Shown: in pieces, positions 8,573 through 16,610 of the stretch
Layout of the letters: each line of letters starts with the position of its first letter
Position numbering within the stretch: the first letter of the stretch is position 1
Source of the DNA: Phosphoribacter sp964558825
Lineage (GTDB): Bacteria > Actinomycetota > Actinomycetes > Actinomycetales > Dermatophilaceae
Length of the DNA stretch: 25,125 nucleotides
Direction: 5' to 3'
Assembly: GCA_964558825.1 (NCBI GenBank)
Contig: CAZLGB010000025.1
Span: forward strand, 1 to 25,125
Translations under genes and position numbers: made by a program
Notes under the pieces: generated by a model
What the model saw: the letters and a program-made list of their open reading frames with translations, nothing else
Database searches by the model: none
Told to the model about the DNA's origin: nothing

Positions 8573-9654
8573 CCCTCACCACCTCCCCGGTCGCCGCTGG
8601 GGACCTCCCCGCCGACGAGCGCACCCTGCCGATCGTCGATCTGTCCGCCTACCGTCCCGCAGAGGGAGGCCCCGCACACGAGCAGTTCCTCAGCCAGATC
8701 CGCTCTGCCGCACACGAATTCGGCTTCTTCTACGTGGTCGGCCACGGGATCCCCTCGGACGTTCTGGACGGCGTCATCGACGTGACCAGACGCTTCGCGT
8801 CCCTGCCCGAGGAGGCGCGTCAGGAGGTGTCCAACGTCAACTCGCCGCACTTCCGGGGCTACACCTCCGTCGCCACCGAGTACACCGCGGGAGCGCCCGA
8901 CCGACGCGACCAGCTCGACTTCGGACCGGAGCGCGAGGCGCTGGACCTCGGGCCAGACGACCCGCCCTACCTGCGGCTCGTCGGACCCAACCAGTGGCCC
9001 TCCGCCCTGCCGGCGCTGCGCCCGATCGTGCTCGAGTGGATCGACGAGGCGGACCGGGTCGCCCGGACGGTGTTGCGGGTCCTCGCCGAAAGCCTGGGAC
9101 AGGACGCCGGGTACTTCGATCGCTGGTTCGACAGTGAGGCAACCGTCTCGACCAAGCTCGTGCACTATCCGGCGACCCCGGCCGATGCGCCCGGCGAACG
9201 CCAGGGCGTCGGGCCGCACAAGGACTACGGCTACCTCGCGCTGGTCCTGCAGGACGACCTCGGCGGCCTACAGGTCCGCGCCCATGACGGCTCGTGGATC
9301 GACGCCACTCCTGTGCCCGAGGCGCTGGTCTTCAACGTCGGAGAGGCCCTCGAGATCGCCACCCGCGGCTACCTCAAGGCCAACGTGCACCAGGTCCTCA
9401 GCCCTCCCCCCGGACAGGACCGCTACTCGGTGCCGTTCTTCCTCGGACCTCGACTCGACGCGGTGGTCGAGCCGATCACCCTTCCCGCCGGGCTCGCCCA
9501 GGAGGCCGACGGAGTCGACGTGGACCCGGACAACCCCCTCTTCGCCGAGTACGGGCGCAAGTCCCTCGTGGGCTGGATCCGCTCCCATCCGGCCGTCGCC
9601 GAGCGCTGGCACCGGGATCTGCTCGACGTCCTTCTCGACGCCCAGGAGATATGA
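8569..9654 (+). CDS. 2-oxoglutarate/Fe(II)-type dioxygenase, isopenicillin-N-synthase-like
   Basis: This 361-residue enzyme has the N-terminal DIOX_N-type segment LPIVDLSAY...EFGFFYVVGHGIP and the C-terminal double-stranded beta-helix core. The iron ligands are His217 and Asp219 in GPHKDYGYLALV and His274 in ANVHQVL. The co-substrate-anchoring R-x-S is at 285-287 (RYSVPFF). Family members hydroxylate, desaturate or cyclise; IPNS itself acts on a cysteine-containing tripeptide. The ATGA overlap with the permease and SD AGGAG at 8557-8561 show tight coupling. Sitting beside a gamma-glutamyl ligase and a Cys/Met-type PLP enzyme, it could oxidise a peptide-like or thioether substrate; this is inference. 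Confidence 0.92.
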   Translation: MTLTTSPVAAGDLPADERTLPIVDLSAYRPAEGGPAHEQFLSQIRSAAHEFGFFYVVGHGIPSDVLDGVIDVTRRFASLPEEARQEVSNVNSPHFRGYTSVATEYTAGAPDRRDQLDFGPEREALDLGPDDPPYLRLVGPNQWPSALPALRPIVLEWIDEADRVARTVLRVLAESLGQDAGYFDRWFDSEATVSTKLVHYPATPADAPGERQGVGPHKDYGYLALVLQDDLGGLQVRAHDGSWIDATPVPEALVFNVGEALEIATRGYLKANVHQVLSPPPGQDRYSVPFFLGPRLDAVVEPITLPAGLAQEADGVDVDPDNPLFAEYGRKSLVGWIRSHPAVAERWHRDLLDVLLDAQEI

Positions 9655-9655
9655 C

Positions 9656-11167
9656 GTGACGGCCGAGTCCTCGTCCACCGGGCACCGTTTCGAGACGTTG
9701 CAGATCCACGCCGGCCAGCTCCCCGACGCCGCCACGGGTGCCCGGGCCGTCCCGATCTACCAGACGACGTCCTACGTGTTCGAGGACTCGGCCCATGCCA
9801 GTGGCCTGTTCGACCTCAGCATCGACGGGTACGCCTACACCCGCGTGCGCAACCCCACCACCGATGTCGCCGAGCAGCGCCTCGCAGCACTCGACGGCGG
9901 AACCGCAGCCGTCCTCACCAGCAGCGGACAGGCGGCGATCACGCTCGCGCTGCTGGGCCTGGCGCGGGCCGGGGACCACATCGTCGCGTCGGCGAGCCTC
10001 TACGGCGGGACGGTCAACCTGTTGCGCCACACCTTCGCCGACCTCGGCATCGATGTCACGTTCGTCGATGACCCCGACGACCTCGGCGCCTGGGCGAGCG
10101 CGATCACTCCCCAGACGCGCGCGGTGTTCCTCGAGCTCGTCGGCAATCCACGGGGGAACGTCGTCGACCTGCCCGCCGTGGCGCATGTCGCCCACGCCGC
10201 CCGAGTGCCGGTCGTCGTCGACAACACCAGCCTCACGGCATACCTCTATCGACCACTCGATCACGGCGCCGACATCGTCGTCTACTCCGCGACGAAGTTC
10301 CTCGCCGGGCACGGCACGGCGATCCTCGGAGCCGTGGTCGACGGCGGCGGATTCGACTTCGGCGCCGACCCGAACCGCTGGCCCCGACTCACCGGGCCCG
10401 ACCCCAGCTACCACGGTGCGTCGTTCTGGGACCTCTTCGGCGCGGACGGCATCGCGTATGCCGCGTGGCTGCGGTCGCGGCTGCTGCGCGACCTCGGCCC
10501 GGCGCCGGCGCCGCTCAACTCGTTCCTCCTGCTGCAGGGCCTGGAGACGCTGAGCCTGCGGATGGAGCGACACTCCCGCAGCGCTCTGGCCATTGCCGGA
10601 TGGCTGGCCGATCGCCCCGAGGTGCTCGGCGTCGCCTATCCCGGACTCCCCACGAGCCCGTGGCACGAGCGGGCTGCGTGGGCCCTGCCGCGCGGCCACG
10701 GGGCCGTGCTGGCCTTCGAGGTGGCCGGCGGCCGCGAAGCGGCGGGGGCCGTTGTCGACCGGCTGTCGATCTTCAGTCACGTCGCGAACATCGGAGATGT
10801 CCGCAGTCTGGTGATCCACCCGGCGTCGACGACCCATGCCCAACTCGACGAAGAGGCCTTGGCCGCCAGCGGGGTCACTCCTGCGCTCATCCGCCTCTCG
10901 GTGGGGCTGGAGCACGTCGACGATCTCATCGCCGATCTCGACCAGGCGCTGTCAGCCCTGGCGACCCGATCCTCGGGGCCCACGAGCGGAGCACGCCGAT
11001 GGCCGCACTCCCCGTCGTTCTCGTGTCCCGCCGGCACATCGACCTGCTCCGGGTTTGCAGCGCCGGCTGTTGAGTCGCACGCCCACCCCGCGCGCTCCGT
11101 TCGTCTCCCGCTGACCGCGTCTGGCCCAGGATCGGCCTGCGGACGCTGGGCCGCCTGTGCGCCGTAG
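9656..11167 (+). CDS. PLP-dependent Cys/Met metabolism enzyme (O-acetylhomoserine sulfhydrylase / methionine gamma-lyase family) with odd C-terminal tail
   Basis: This 503-residue fold-type I PLP enzyme has a transsulfuration-family core: YTRVRNPTTDVAE, TSSGQAAI, Asp189 in VVVDNTSLT, the PLP lysine K214 in SATKFLAGHG, and the C-terminal SVGLEHVDDLIADLDQAL. Members make or break C-S bonds at the beta or gamma carbon of cysteine, homocysteine, methionine or acylated homoserine. The GTG start has SD AGGAG at 9644-9648 and lies just past the oxygenase stop. Homologues end near residue 435. Here about 65 Pro/Ser/Ala-rich residues follow with no family likeness, because the normal stop is absent. 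A separate leader-peptide ORF (10999-11073) lies inside this tail in another frame. The tail may be a late frameshift artefact or a true readthrough. Confidence 0.88.
   Translation: MTAESSSTGHRFETLQIHAGQLPDAATGARAVPIYQTTSYVFEDSAHASGLFDLSIDGYAYTRVRNPTTDVAEQRLAALDGGTAAVLTSSGQAAITLALLGLARAGDHIVASASLYGGTVNLLRHTFADLGIDVTFVDDPDDLGAWASAITPQTRAVFLELVGNPRGNVVDLPAVAHVAHAARVPVVVDNTSLTAYLYRPLDHGADIVVYSATKFLAGHGTAILGAVVDGGGFDFGADPNRWPRLTGPDPSYHGASFWDLFGADGIAYAAWLRSRLLRDLGPAPAPLNSFLLLQGLETLSLRMERHSRSALAIAGWLADRPEVLGVAYPGLPTSPWHERAAWALPRGHGAVLAFEVAGGREAAGAVVDRLSIFSHVANIGDVRSLVIHPASTTHAQLDEEALAASGVTPALIRLSVGLEHVDDLIADLDQALSALATRSSGPTSGARRWPHSPSFSCPAGTSTCSGFAAPAVESHAHPARSVRLPLTASGPGSACGRWAACAP
10999..11073 (+). 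CDS. Putative actinobacterial sulfur-type leader peptide (24 aa)
   Basis: A 24-codon ORF with a good SD (GGAG at 10988-10991, 7-nt spacing) ends in SRRHIDLLRVCSAGC. From memory, this R-R-H-(I/V)-D-L-x-R-x-x-S-A-x-C signature marks the small leader peptides annotated upstream of many streptomycete and other actinobacterial sulfur-metabolism operons. It has two Cys codons at the end, the last directly before the stop. It lies 149 bp upstream of the winged-helix regulator and overlaps, in a different frame, the anomalous tail of the PLP enzyme. Attenuation of the regulator in response to cysteine supply is the natural reading. The motif is seen; the function is inference. Confidence 0.7.
   Translation: MAALPVVLVSRRHIDLLRVCSAGC
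11124..11151 (+). promoter_or_regulatory. Stem-loops between the leader peptide and the regulator
   Basis: GGCCCA (near 11124) can pair with TGGGCC about 18 nt later. Just downstream, GCGCC-GTAG-GGCGC (about 11160-11173) forms a second small stem. They lie between the RRHIDL leader stop and the regulator start, where an attenuator structure would be expected. Positions are approximate and no U-run is present. Confidence 0.3.
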
Positions 11168-11222
11168 GGCGCCCACCGCTCGGCCGACTCCACTCTTCTA
11201 TTCCGATGACAGCGAGGACGTC

Positions 11223-11864
11223 ATGTCCGCCACCCCTGAGCTCGCCCCTTCCCGCCCGACGGTTCGCCGCGTGACGACGACCGAGCAACGCCGCCTGGTT
11301 GCCTGGGCCGCCCGTCCACCATCGACCGCTTCCGCGCCCGCGCCATTGGCTCGCGTCCTCGACCATCCCGCCTTCGGGCAGCTCCGAGTCGTCGCGCCGG
11401 ACCGCGTGCCCGAGGATGCCCTCGTGCTGGGCGTCGTCGTCCTGTCACCCGGTCCGACGCGAGGTCAGCCGTCGGGCGCCACCGCCTCCCGACCGACCGG
11501 CCACGCCATTTCGGCGTCCGGCCACGCCATGTCGGCGTCGGCCGAGAGCCCTCTGGTCGCTGCTCCCGGCCTCGTGCTGGACGCCCGGGCGCGCACGGTG
11601 ATGCTGGATGGCGACGCGCTGGACCTGACCCGGCGGGAGTTCGACCTGTTGCAGCACCTCTCCACCCACCCGGGACGGGCACACTCCCGCAACCAGTTGC
11701 TGCAGTCGGTGTGGGAGTTCCCGGACACGCGGTTCAGCCCGGAGCGGACCGTCGACGTCCACGTGTCCCGGCTGCGCAGCAAGCTCGGCCCCGTCCACGG
11801 GCGCCGGCTGCAGACCGTTCGCGGGATCGGGTATCGCTGGAACCGTGGACCCGCAACGTCGTAG
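11223..11864 (+). CDS. OmpR-type winged-helix regulator lacking a receiver domain
   Basis: This is a 213-residue protein. Residues 115-207 form a Trans_reg_C winged helix: LDLTRREFDLLQHLSTHPG, then the recognition-helix region SPERTVDVHVSRLRSKLG and the wing RLQTVRGIGYRW. The first 115 residues are short and Pro/Ala-rich with none of the Asp/Lys residues of a receiver, so it cannot be a normal phosphorylated response regulator. They include a tandem repeat reading GHAISAS/GHAMSAS. The start has SD GCGAGGA just upstream. As the only regulator wholly inside the island, and itself preceded by a leader peptide, it is the best candidate local controller. The ligand-sensing mechanism is unknown. 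Confidence 0.85.
   Translation: MSATPELAPSRPTVRRVTTTEQRRLVAWAARPPSTASAPAPLARVLDHPAFGQLRVVAPDRVPEDALVLGVVVLSPGPTRGQPSGATASRPTGHAISASGHAMSASAESPLVAAPGLVLDARARTVMLDGDALDLTRREFDLLQHLSTHPGRAHSRNQLLQSVWEFPDTRFSPERTVDVHVSRLRSKLGPVHGRRLQTVRGIGYRWNRGPATS
11499..11540 (+). repeat. Two tandem 21-bp units inside the regulator gene
   Basis: The units 11499-11519 and 11520-11540 differ at two positions and encode GHAISAS and GHAMSAS. The in-frame duplication lies in the low-complexity linker before the winged helix and probably only changes linker length. Confidence 0.8.
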
Positions 11865-11876
11865 GTCGTCACTGAC

Positions 11877-11944
11877 GCGAGCCGCCGCGGGCGGGGTCAC
11901 GGCCGTGAGCGGGTCACCGCCGCGAGCCGCCGCGGGCGGGTCAC
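11877..11944. terminator. Twin GC-hairpin repeat between convergent genes
   Basis: A 22-23 bp unit starting GCGAGCCGCCGCGGGCGG occurs at 11877 and again at 11922. Each copy carries the stem CCGCC-GCG-GGCGG. The pair fills the gap between the regulator stop (11864) and the livF stop (11941-11943), the second copy overlapping the latter. A bidirectional terminator built from a duplicated hairpin is likely. Confidence 0.5.
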
Positions 11945-12669
11945 GCCCGCACCCCCTTGCCGAGGTAGGCCTCCTGGATCTGGGGGTCGTCAAGCAGGTC
12001 CTGGGCGGTGCCGGCCAGCACGATCGCACCGGTGCCGAGCACGTAGCCTCGGGAGGCGATGGACAGCGCGAGCTCGGCCTGCTGCTCGACGAGCAGCACA
12101 GCGGCGCCGAATTCCTCGTTCATGCGGACGATCTCGTCGAGTACCTGGTCGACCAGCCTCGGGGCGAGTCCCATGGTGGGTTCGTCCATGCAGATCAGTC
12201 GCGGGCGGCTCATCAGCGCCCGCGCGAAGGCGAGCATCTGCTGCTCGCCGCCGGACAAGGTGCCGGCTTCCTGTCGCCTGCGTTCGGCGAGGCGGGGGAA
12301 GTAGTCGTGCACGCGCTGCAGGTCCTCGCTGATGCCGGCCTTGTCCCGCCGGGTGTACGCGCCCGAGAGGAGGTTCTCGTCCACGGTCATCTGCGGGAAC
12401 ACCCGGCGTGCTTCGGGCACGGAGGCGATTCCCGACCTGACCCGGGAGCGGGTGGACGCGTGGGTGATGTCCACGCCGGCGAGTCGGACGGTTCCCGACC
12501 TCACCTTGGTCAGTCCGAGGATCGTCTTCATCGTCGTCGACTTGCCACTGGCGTTGCCGCCCAGCAGCGAGACGATCTCGCCCTCGCCGACGGTCAGGCT
12601 GTTGCCGCGTAACGCGTGGAACGAGCCGTAGTAGACGTGGACGTCGTCCAGTGCCAGCAACTCACTCAT
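11941..12669 (-). CDS. livF: Branched-chain-type ABC transporter ATP-binding protein LivF
   Basis: This 242-residue ATPase has Walker A GGNASGKST, signature LSGGEQQML and Walker B RLICMDEP followed by TMGLAPRLVDQV, the LivF-specific continuation. It powers import by the LivHM permease with LivG. Its ATG overlaps the livG stop (ATGA), and it is the last gene of the operon. Liv-type importers carry branched-chain amino acids but also amides, urea, aromatic acids and other small acids, so the family name does not fix the substrate. Confidence 0.93.
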   Translation of the reverse strand: MSELLALDDVHVYYGSFHALRGNSLTVGEGEIVSLLGGNASGKSTTMKTILGLTKVRSGTVRLAGVDITHASTRSRVRSGIASVPEARRVFPQMTVDENLLSGAYTRRDKAGISEDLQRVHDYFPRLAERRRQEAGTLSGGEQQMLAFARALMSRPRLICMDEPTMGLAPRLVDQVLDEIVRMNEEFGAAVLLVEQQAELALSIASRGYVLGTGAIVLAGTAQDLLDDPQIQEAYLGKGVRA

Positions 12670-13523
12670 GGTGTCCGCCTTCCGACCGGGACGCGCCGCG
12701 CCCCCAGGTAGGCCTCGATGACCGCGGGATCCTCGCGCACAACCTCCGGCGGCCCCTCGGCGATGATCCGGCCGCCGTCCATGACGATGACGCGATCCGA
12801 GACCGACATCACGAGGTCCAGCTTGTGCTCCACCAGGAGGATCGCCTGTCCGTTCGCCTTGAGCGCGAGCAGTTGCTGGAGCACCTCGGCCGTCTCGGAC
12901 TGGTTCATCCCAGCGGTGGGCTCGTCGAGGACGAGCAGCCTGGGGTGCAACGCCAAGGCCCGCGCGATCTCGGTGCGCCGACGGTTGGCGTAGCTCAACG
13001 AGTAGGCGGGGTCGCCTCGGCGGGGTCCGAGCCGGTCCTCGAACCGTTGGATCTCGGCCGCGACGATGCCGTCGATCCGCGCACGCTCCCGGCGCGAGGC
13101 AGGGGTACCCACGATCGCGATGAACAGTTCCCCAAGCAGGGGTAGCCAGCGCAGCAGGAAGAGGTGCGCGAACCTGCGCAAGGGTCGGGTCGCGCGCAGC
13201 GTGGCGTGGAGTCCGACCTCGATGTTGTCGGCGACGGACAGGGTCGCGAAGACGCGGCCGTTCTGGAAGGTCCGGGCGACGCCTTGTTCGGCAACCCGTG
13301 CGGTGTCCGCGTGATCGATCCGGGTGCCGTCGAGGGTGATCACGCCGCCCTGGGCCGGGATGGTGCCGGTCACCAGGTTGAGGGTGGTGGTCTTGCCCGA
13401 CCCGTTGGGGCCGATGATGGACACCACTTCGCGTGGTGCCACGGTGAAGGAGATGCCGTCCACCGCGCGGAGGCCGTCGAATCGGCGTTCGAGGTCGGTC
13501 ACCTCGAGCAGTGGCCGGGTCAT
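12666..13523 (-). CDS. livG: Branched-chain-type ABC transporter ATP-binding protein LivG
   Basis: This 285-residue ATPase has Walker A GPNGSGKTT (38-46), the LivG-type signature LSYANRRRTEIARAL and Walker B LLVLDEPTAGMNQSE. The C-terminal segment carries the usual IIAEGPPEVVREDPAVIEAYLG. A longer insert (about residues 110-150) between the Q-loop region and the signature is normal for LivG. The start overlaps the livHM stop and the stop overlaps the livF start, both ATGA, so the four transporter genes are translationally coupled. Confidence 0.93.
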   Translation of the reverse strand: MTRPLLEVTDLERRFDGLRAVDGISFTVAPREVVSIIGPNGSGKTTTLNLVTGTIPAQGGVITLDGTRIDHADTARVAEQGVARTFQNGRVFATLSVADNIEVGLHATLRATRPLRRFAHLFLLRWLPLLGELFIAIVGTPASRRERARIDGIVAAEIQRFEDRLGPRRGDPAYSLSYANRRRTEIARALALHPRLLVLDEPTAGMNQSETAEVLQQLLALKANGQAILLVEHKLDLVMSVSDRVIVMDGGRIIAEGPPEVVREDPAVIEAYLGARRVPVGRRTP

Positions 13524-15322
13524 GAGGTCCCCATGAGTATGCCGCCCGGCCGGAACCGCACGGCGAGGATGAGCACCAGCCCGTAGACCATGATCCGCAG
13601 CTCTGGGGTGAATCGGAGCAGTTCCATCGCGCCGATGAGGATGATCGAACCGATAACCGCACCGTGGGGCAGGTTGATGCCGCCCATGATGACGATGGTG
13701 ACCACCAGCAGGGACATGAGCATGGTGAAGATCGTGGGGTCGATGTAGGTGTACTGGTGCGCGAGAAGTGCGCCACCGACGCCGGCGAAGAAGGCCGACA
13801 CGGCGAAGGCCAGCGCCTTGTAGTCCCGGGCGCGGACGCCGGAGGCCAGGGCCGCCACTTCGTCGGAGCCCACCGATGAGATGACCTTGCCCAGGTGCGA
13901 GTGCCGGATCCGCCACATGACCAGCAGGGTGACGGCGAGGACGGTGAAGTCGACGAGGTAGTACCCGACCGGGGTGGCCAGGGAGGTGTCGCCCCAGGCC
14001 GGAGTGGGAATGCCGTAGATGCCCTGCGGCTGCACCAAGCGAATGATCGCGACGACGACCGTCCCGACGCCCAGGGTGGCGATGGCGATGTAGTGACCCT
14101 TCACCCGCCAGACCGGTGAGGCCAGGACCGACGCGATGACTGCCGCGCACAGTCCGGCGAGCGGTAGCGCGACCCAGAAGGAGACGGGTTGGTGCAGCGT
14201 CAGCAGGGCGGAGGTGTAGGCGCCGATGGCGATCGGGCCGGCCTGGCCGAGAGCGAGCACTCCCGCCTGCCCGGCGGTGATCGTGAACCCGGCTGCGATG
14301 ACGGCGTAGATGAGCACCTGGGTGCCGGTGGTGAGCACGTAGTCGCTCGCGTAGAGGGGAATGACGATCCCGCCGACGGCGAGGGCCAGCAGCCAAGCCC
14401 AGCGCGGGATCGGCAGCGGCCGTCCCTTGCCCAGGAAGGTGCCGGTCAACGGCTCGCTGGAGATCAGCGGGACCTTCCCCAGCAGGCCACCCGGCCGCAG
14501 GACGAGCACCGCGATGAGGATGACGAAGATGATGATCTCGCGGGAGGAATCGCCGAAGAAGTGGATCCCGAACGCCTCCAGGACACCCAGGACGAAGCCG
14601 CCGCCCACTGCCCCGGTCAGTGAACCCAGACCGCCCAGGGTCGCCGCGACGAAGGCGGTCATGCCGAGGTTGAGTCCCGAGGTCGGGTTCGCCACGCCGA
14701 CATAGAGGGCGATGAACACACCGGCGAGACCGCCCAGCGCGGAGGCGATGACGAACGACACGTGCTGGACCAGCGCGACCGGAATGCCCATCTGGAGCGC
14801 CGCTTCCTGATCCTGGGCGGTGGCCCGGATGGCCTGACCGATCTTGCCGTACTTGAGGAAGAGCGCCATGACGACCATCGAGACGGCGGTGAAGCCCAGC
14901 ATGGTCAGGTCCGACGTGCCGAACCGCATCTCCCCGACGTGGAAGTCGGAGGTGGGCAGCACCTTGGGGAACACCCGAAACTGGGCGGTGAAGGCCAGCT
15001 GCGAGGCGTTGTCGAGGATCTGCGACACGGCATACGTCGACAGCATCGCCGCCAGCGGCAGGAACGTGACGAGCGGCCGGACGACGGTGAGGTTGATCAG
15101 CAACCCCAGGGTGCCGCAGATGAGGACCACCAGCGGGAGGGCGGCCCAGAAGGACCAGCCCTGGTCGGCGACGAAGAACCACGCGAGCATGGCGCCCAGC
15201 CCGAAGAAGGAGAACTGGGCGAAGTTGACGACGTTCATGACGCCGAAGACGAGGGAGATGCCGACCGCTCCGAGGGCGTAGACGTTCCCTCGGAGCAGGC
15301 CGGCGATCAGCGTGTCCAACAT
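13520..15322 (-). CDS. Fused LivH-LivM permease of a branched-chain-type ABC transporter
   Basis: This single 600-residue membrane protein carries both permease halves. Residues 1 to about 290 are LivH-like (MLDTLIAGLLRGNVYALGAVG, later TLGGLGSLTGAVGGG and LRPGGLLGK). The remainder is LivM-like (GQAGVLALGQAGPIAIGAYTSALL, with a final RPGGILMG). LivH and LivM are usually separate genes of about 300 and 350-400 residues; fused versions occur in some lineages. The fusion is not a frameshift artefact, because both halves share one frame with a continuous linker. It lies 24 bp downstream of the livK stop. Confidence 0.93.
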   Translation of the reverse strand: MLDTLIAGLLRGNVYALGAVGISLVFGVMNVVNFAQFSFFGLGAMLAWFFVADQGWSFWAALPLVVLICGTLGLLINLTVVRPLVTFLPLAAMLSTYAVSQILDNASQLAFTAQFRVFPKVLPTSDFHVGEMRFGTSDLTMLGFTAVSMVVMALFLKYGKIGQAIRATAQDQEAALQMGIPVALVQHVSFVIASALGGLAGVFIALYVGVANPTSGLNLGMTAFVAATLGGLGSLTGAVGGGFVLGVLEAFGIHFFGDSSREIIIFVILIAVLVLRPGGLLGKVPLISSEPLTGTFLGKGRPLPIPRWAWLLALAVGGIVIPLYASDYVLTTGTQVLIYAVIAAGFTITAGQAGVLALGQAGPIAIGAYTSALLTLHQPVSFWVALPLAGLCAAVIASVLASPVWRVKGHYIAIATLGVGTVVVAIIRLVQPQGIYGIPTPAWGDTSLATPVGYYLVDFTVLAVTLLVMWRIRHSHLGKVISSVGSDEVAALASGVRARDYKALAFAVSAFFAGVGGALLAHQYTYIDPTIFTMLMSLLVVTIVIMGGINLPHGAVIGSIILIGAMELLRFTPELRIMVYGLVLILAVRFRPGGILMGTS

Positions 15323-15346
15323 GAGCTGCAGACCGTAGGCGCCGCG

Positions 15347-16507
15347 TCAGCCCTTGAACACCAACCATTTCCCGCCAGTGAGGACGGTGGGCGTGAGCTG
15401 CGGCGAGGCCACCCGCCGGGTGGTCGGATCGAAGGTGATCTTCCCGTACACCACGCTCGGGACGTCCTTGACCTGGCCGAAGCCCTTGAGGATGCCCTCC
15501 CGCGTCGTGCCGCCGGCCTTGGCTGCCGCGACCGCCACGTTCAGCGCGTCATACGCGCCCGCTTCGAACCCGGTCACCGACGTCTCACTGGGGTACTTCG
15601 TCTTGAACGCCTTGACGAAGGCCTGCACCGCCGGTTCCGTGCTGCCTTCGAGGAACTGGGCGCCGACGATCGAACCCGCGGCGTCGGGCGTCGCGTTGAA
15701 CGACTTCTCGTCCTGACCGCCGTAGAAGGTGCCCTGGTAGCCGATGGCCCGCAGCTGGGTCACGATCTTCGCGCCATCGGGCCCATAGCCCACGTGAACG
15801 AATGCGTCCGGGTGGCCGGCCACCGCCTTGGTGAGCGAGGGACGGTAGTCGTCCGAGGAGTCCAGCACGCCCTCGGCGTCGGTGATCGTCAATCCGATCT
15901 TGTCGGCCTCGGCCTTGAACGCCTCGAAGGCAGGGATGCCCCAGTCAGCGGTGTTGAGGTAGGTCACGCCGACCGACTTCACGCCACGGCTCTTGATGTA
16001 GTCGGCCTCCCACACGTAGGTCGCGCTGGTGGTGATCGAGGTCGACCACTGGTACTGCGAGCCCTTGGCCGTGAAGTTGGGGTTGGAGTTGTTGAACCCG
16101 TACTGCAGGAGCTTGCCCGCCGTGTAGATCGGCGAGGCGGGGATGGACGCCGCGGAGGAGTAGTCGCCGAAGACGAGGATGACGTCCTTGTCGCTGACGT
16201 ACTTCTGCGCCACCGTCACGGACTGCTTCGGGTCGGACTGGGAGTCCTCGTACTTCAGCGCCACCTTGTGCCCGTCGACCCCACCGTTGGCGTTCACCTG
16301 GTCCAGGGCGAGCTCGAAGCCCTCCTTGAACTGCTGGCCGTACTGCGCGTACTGGCCGGTGATCGCGGCTGACACGCCGAAGTAGATGGTGCCGTCGCCG
16401 GACGCCGTGGTCGCGTTCGCGGAGGAGCAGGCCGCGAGGAACAACGCGGAGCCGGCGGTGAGAACGGCTGCGGCCAGCCGTCGGTCGGGGGCGGTGCGGG
16501 GCTTCAT
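15347..16507 (-). CDS. Branched-chain-type ABC transporter substrate-binding lipoprotein (LivK-like)
   Basis: This 386-residue exported protein has a lipoprotein signal: basic MKPRTAPDRR, a hydrophobic stretch and the lipobox LAAC with Cys27. The mature part is a type I periplasmic-binding fold (IYFGVSAAITGQYAQYG; VILVFGDYSSAASI; AGAYDALNVAVAAA). It captures the substrate outside the membrane for LivHM-FG. SD GAAGGA is just upstream of the ATG. Encoded between a UroD-like enzyme and the permease, it probably binds the substrate of that enzyme or its precursor. The ligand is not deducible from sequence. Confidence 0.92.
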   Translation of the reverse strand: MKPRTAPDRRLAAAVLTAGSALFLAACSSANATTASGDGTIYFGVSAAITGQYAQYGQQFKEGFELALDQVNANGGVDGHKVALKYEDSQSDPKQSVTVAQKYVSDKDVILVFGDYSSAASIPASPIYTAGKLLQYGFNNSNPNFTAKGSQYQWSTSITTSATYVWEADYIKSRGVKSVGVTYLNTADWGIPAFEAFKAEADKIGLTITDAEGVLDSSDDYRPSLTKAVAGHPDAFVHVGYGPDGAKIVTQLRAIGYQGTFYGGQDEKSFNATPDAAGSIVGAQFLEGSTEPAVQAFVKAFKTKYPSETSVTGFEAGAYDALNVAVAAAKAGGTTREGILKGFGQVKDVPSVVYGKITFDPTTRRVASPQLTPTVLTGGKWLVFKG

Positions 16508-16560
16508 GAGATGAGTCCTTCGGGGTCGGGTTTCTGGGAGTTTTCGGGTGGGGTCGACGG

Positions 16561-16610
16561 GGTTCAGCGGGCGGCTCGCGGTCGGGGGTTCAGCCGGCGG
16601 CTCGCAGTCG
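16561..16610. repeat. Imperfect tandem duplication at the end of the UroD-like gene
   Basis: The last coding bases of the UroD-like gene, including its stop (about 16587-16610), are repeated with two or three changes at 16561-16584 in the spacer before livK. This is a local 26-bp slippage duplication with no evident function. Confidence 0.65.
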
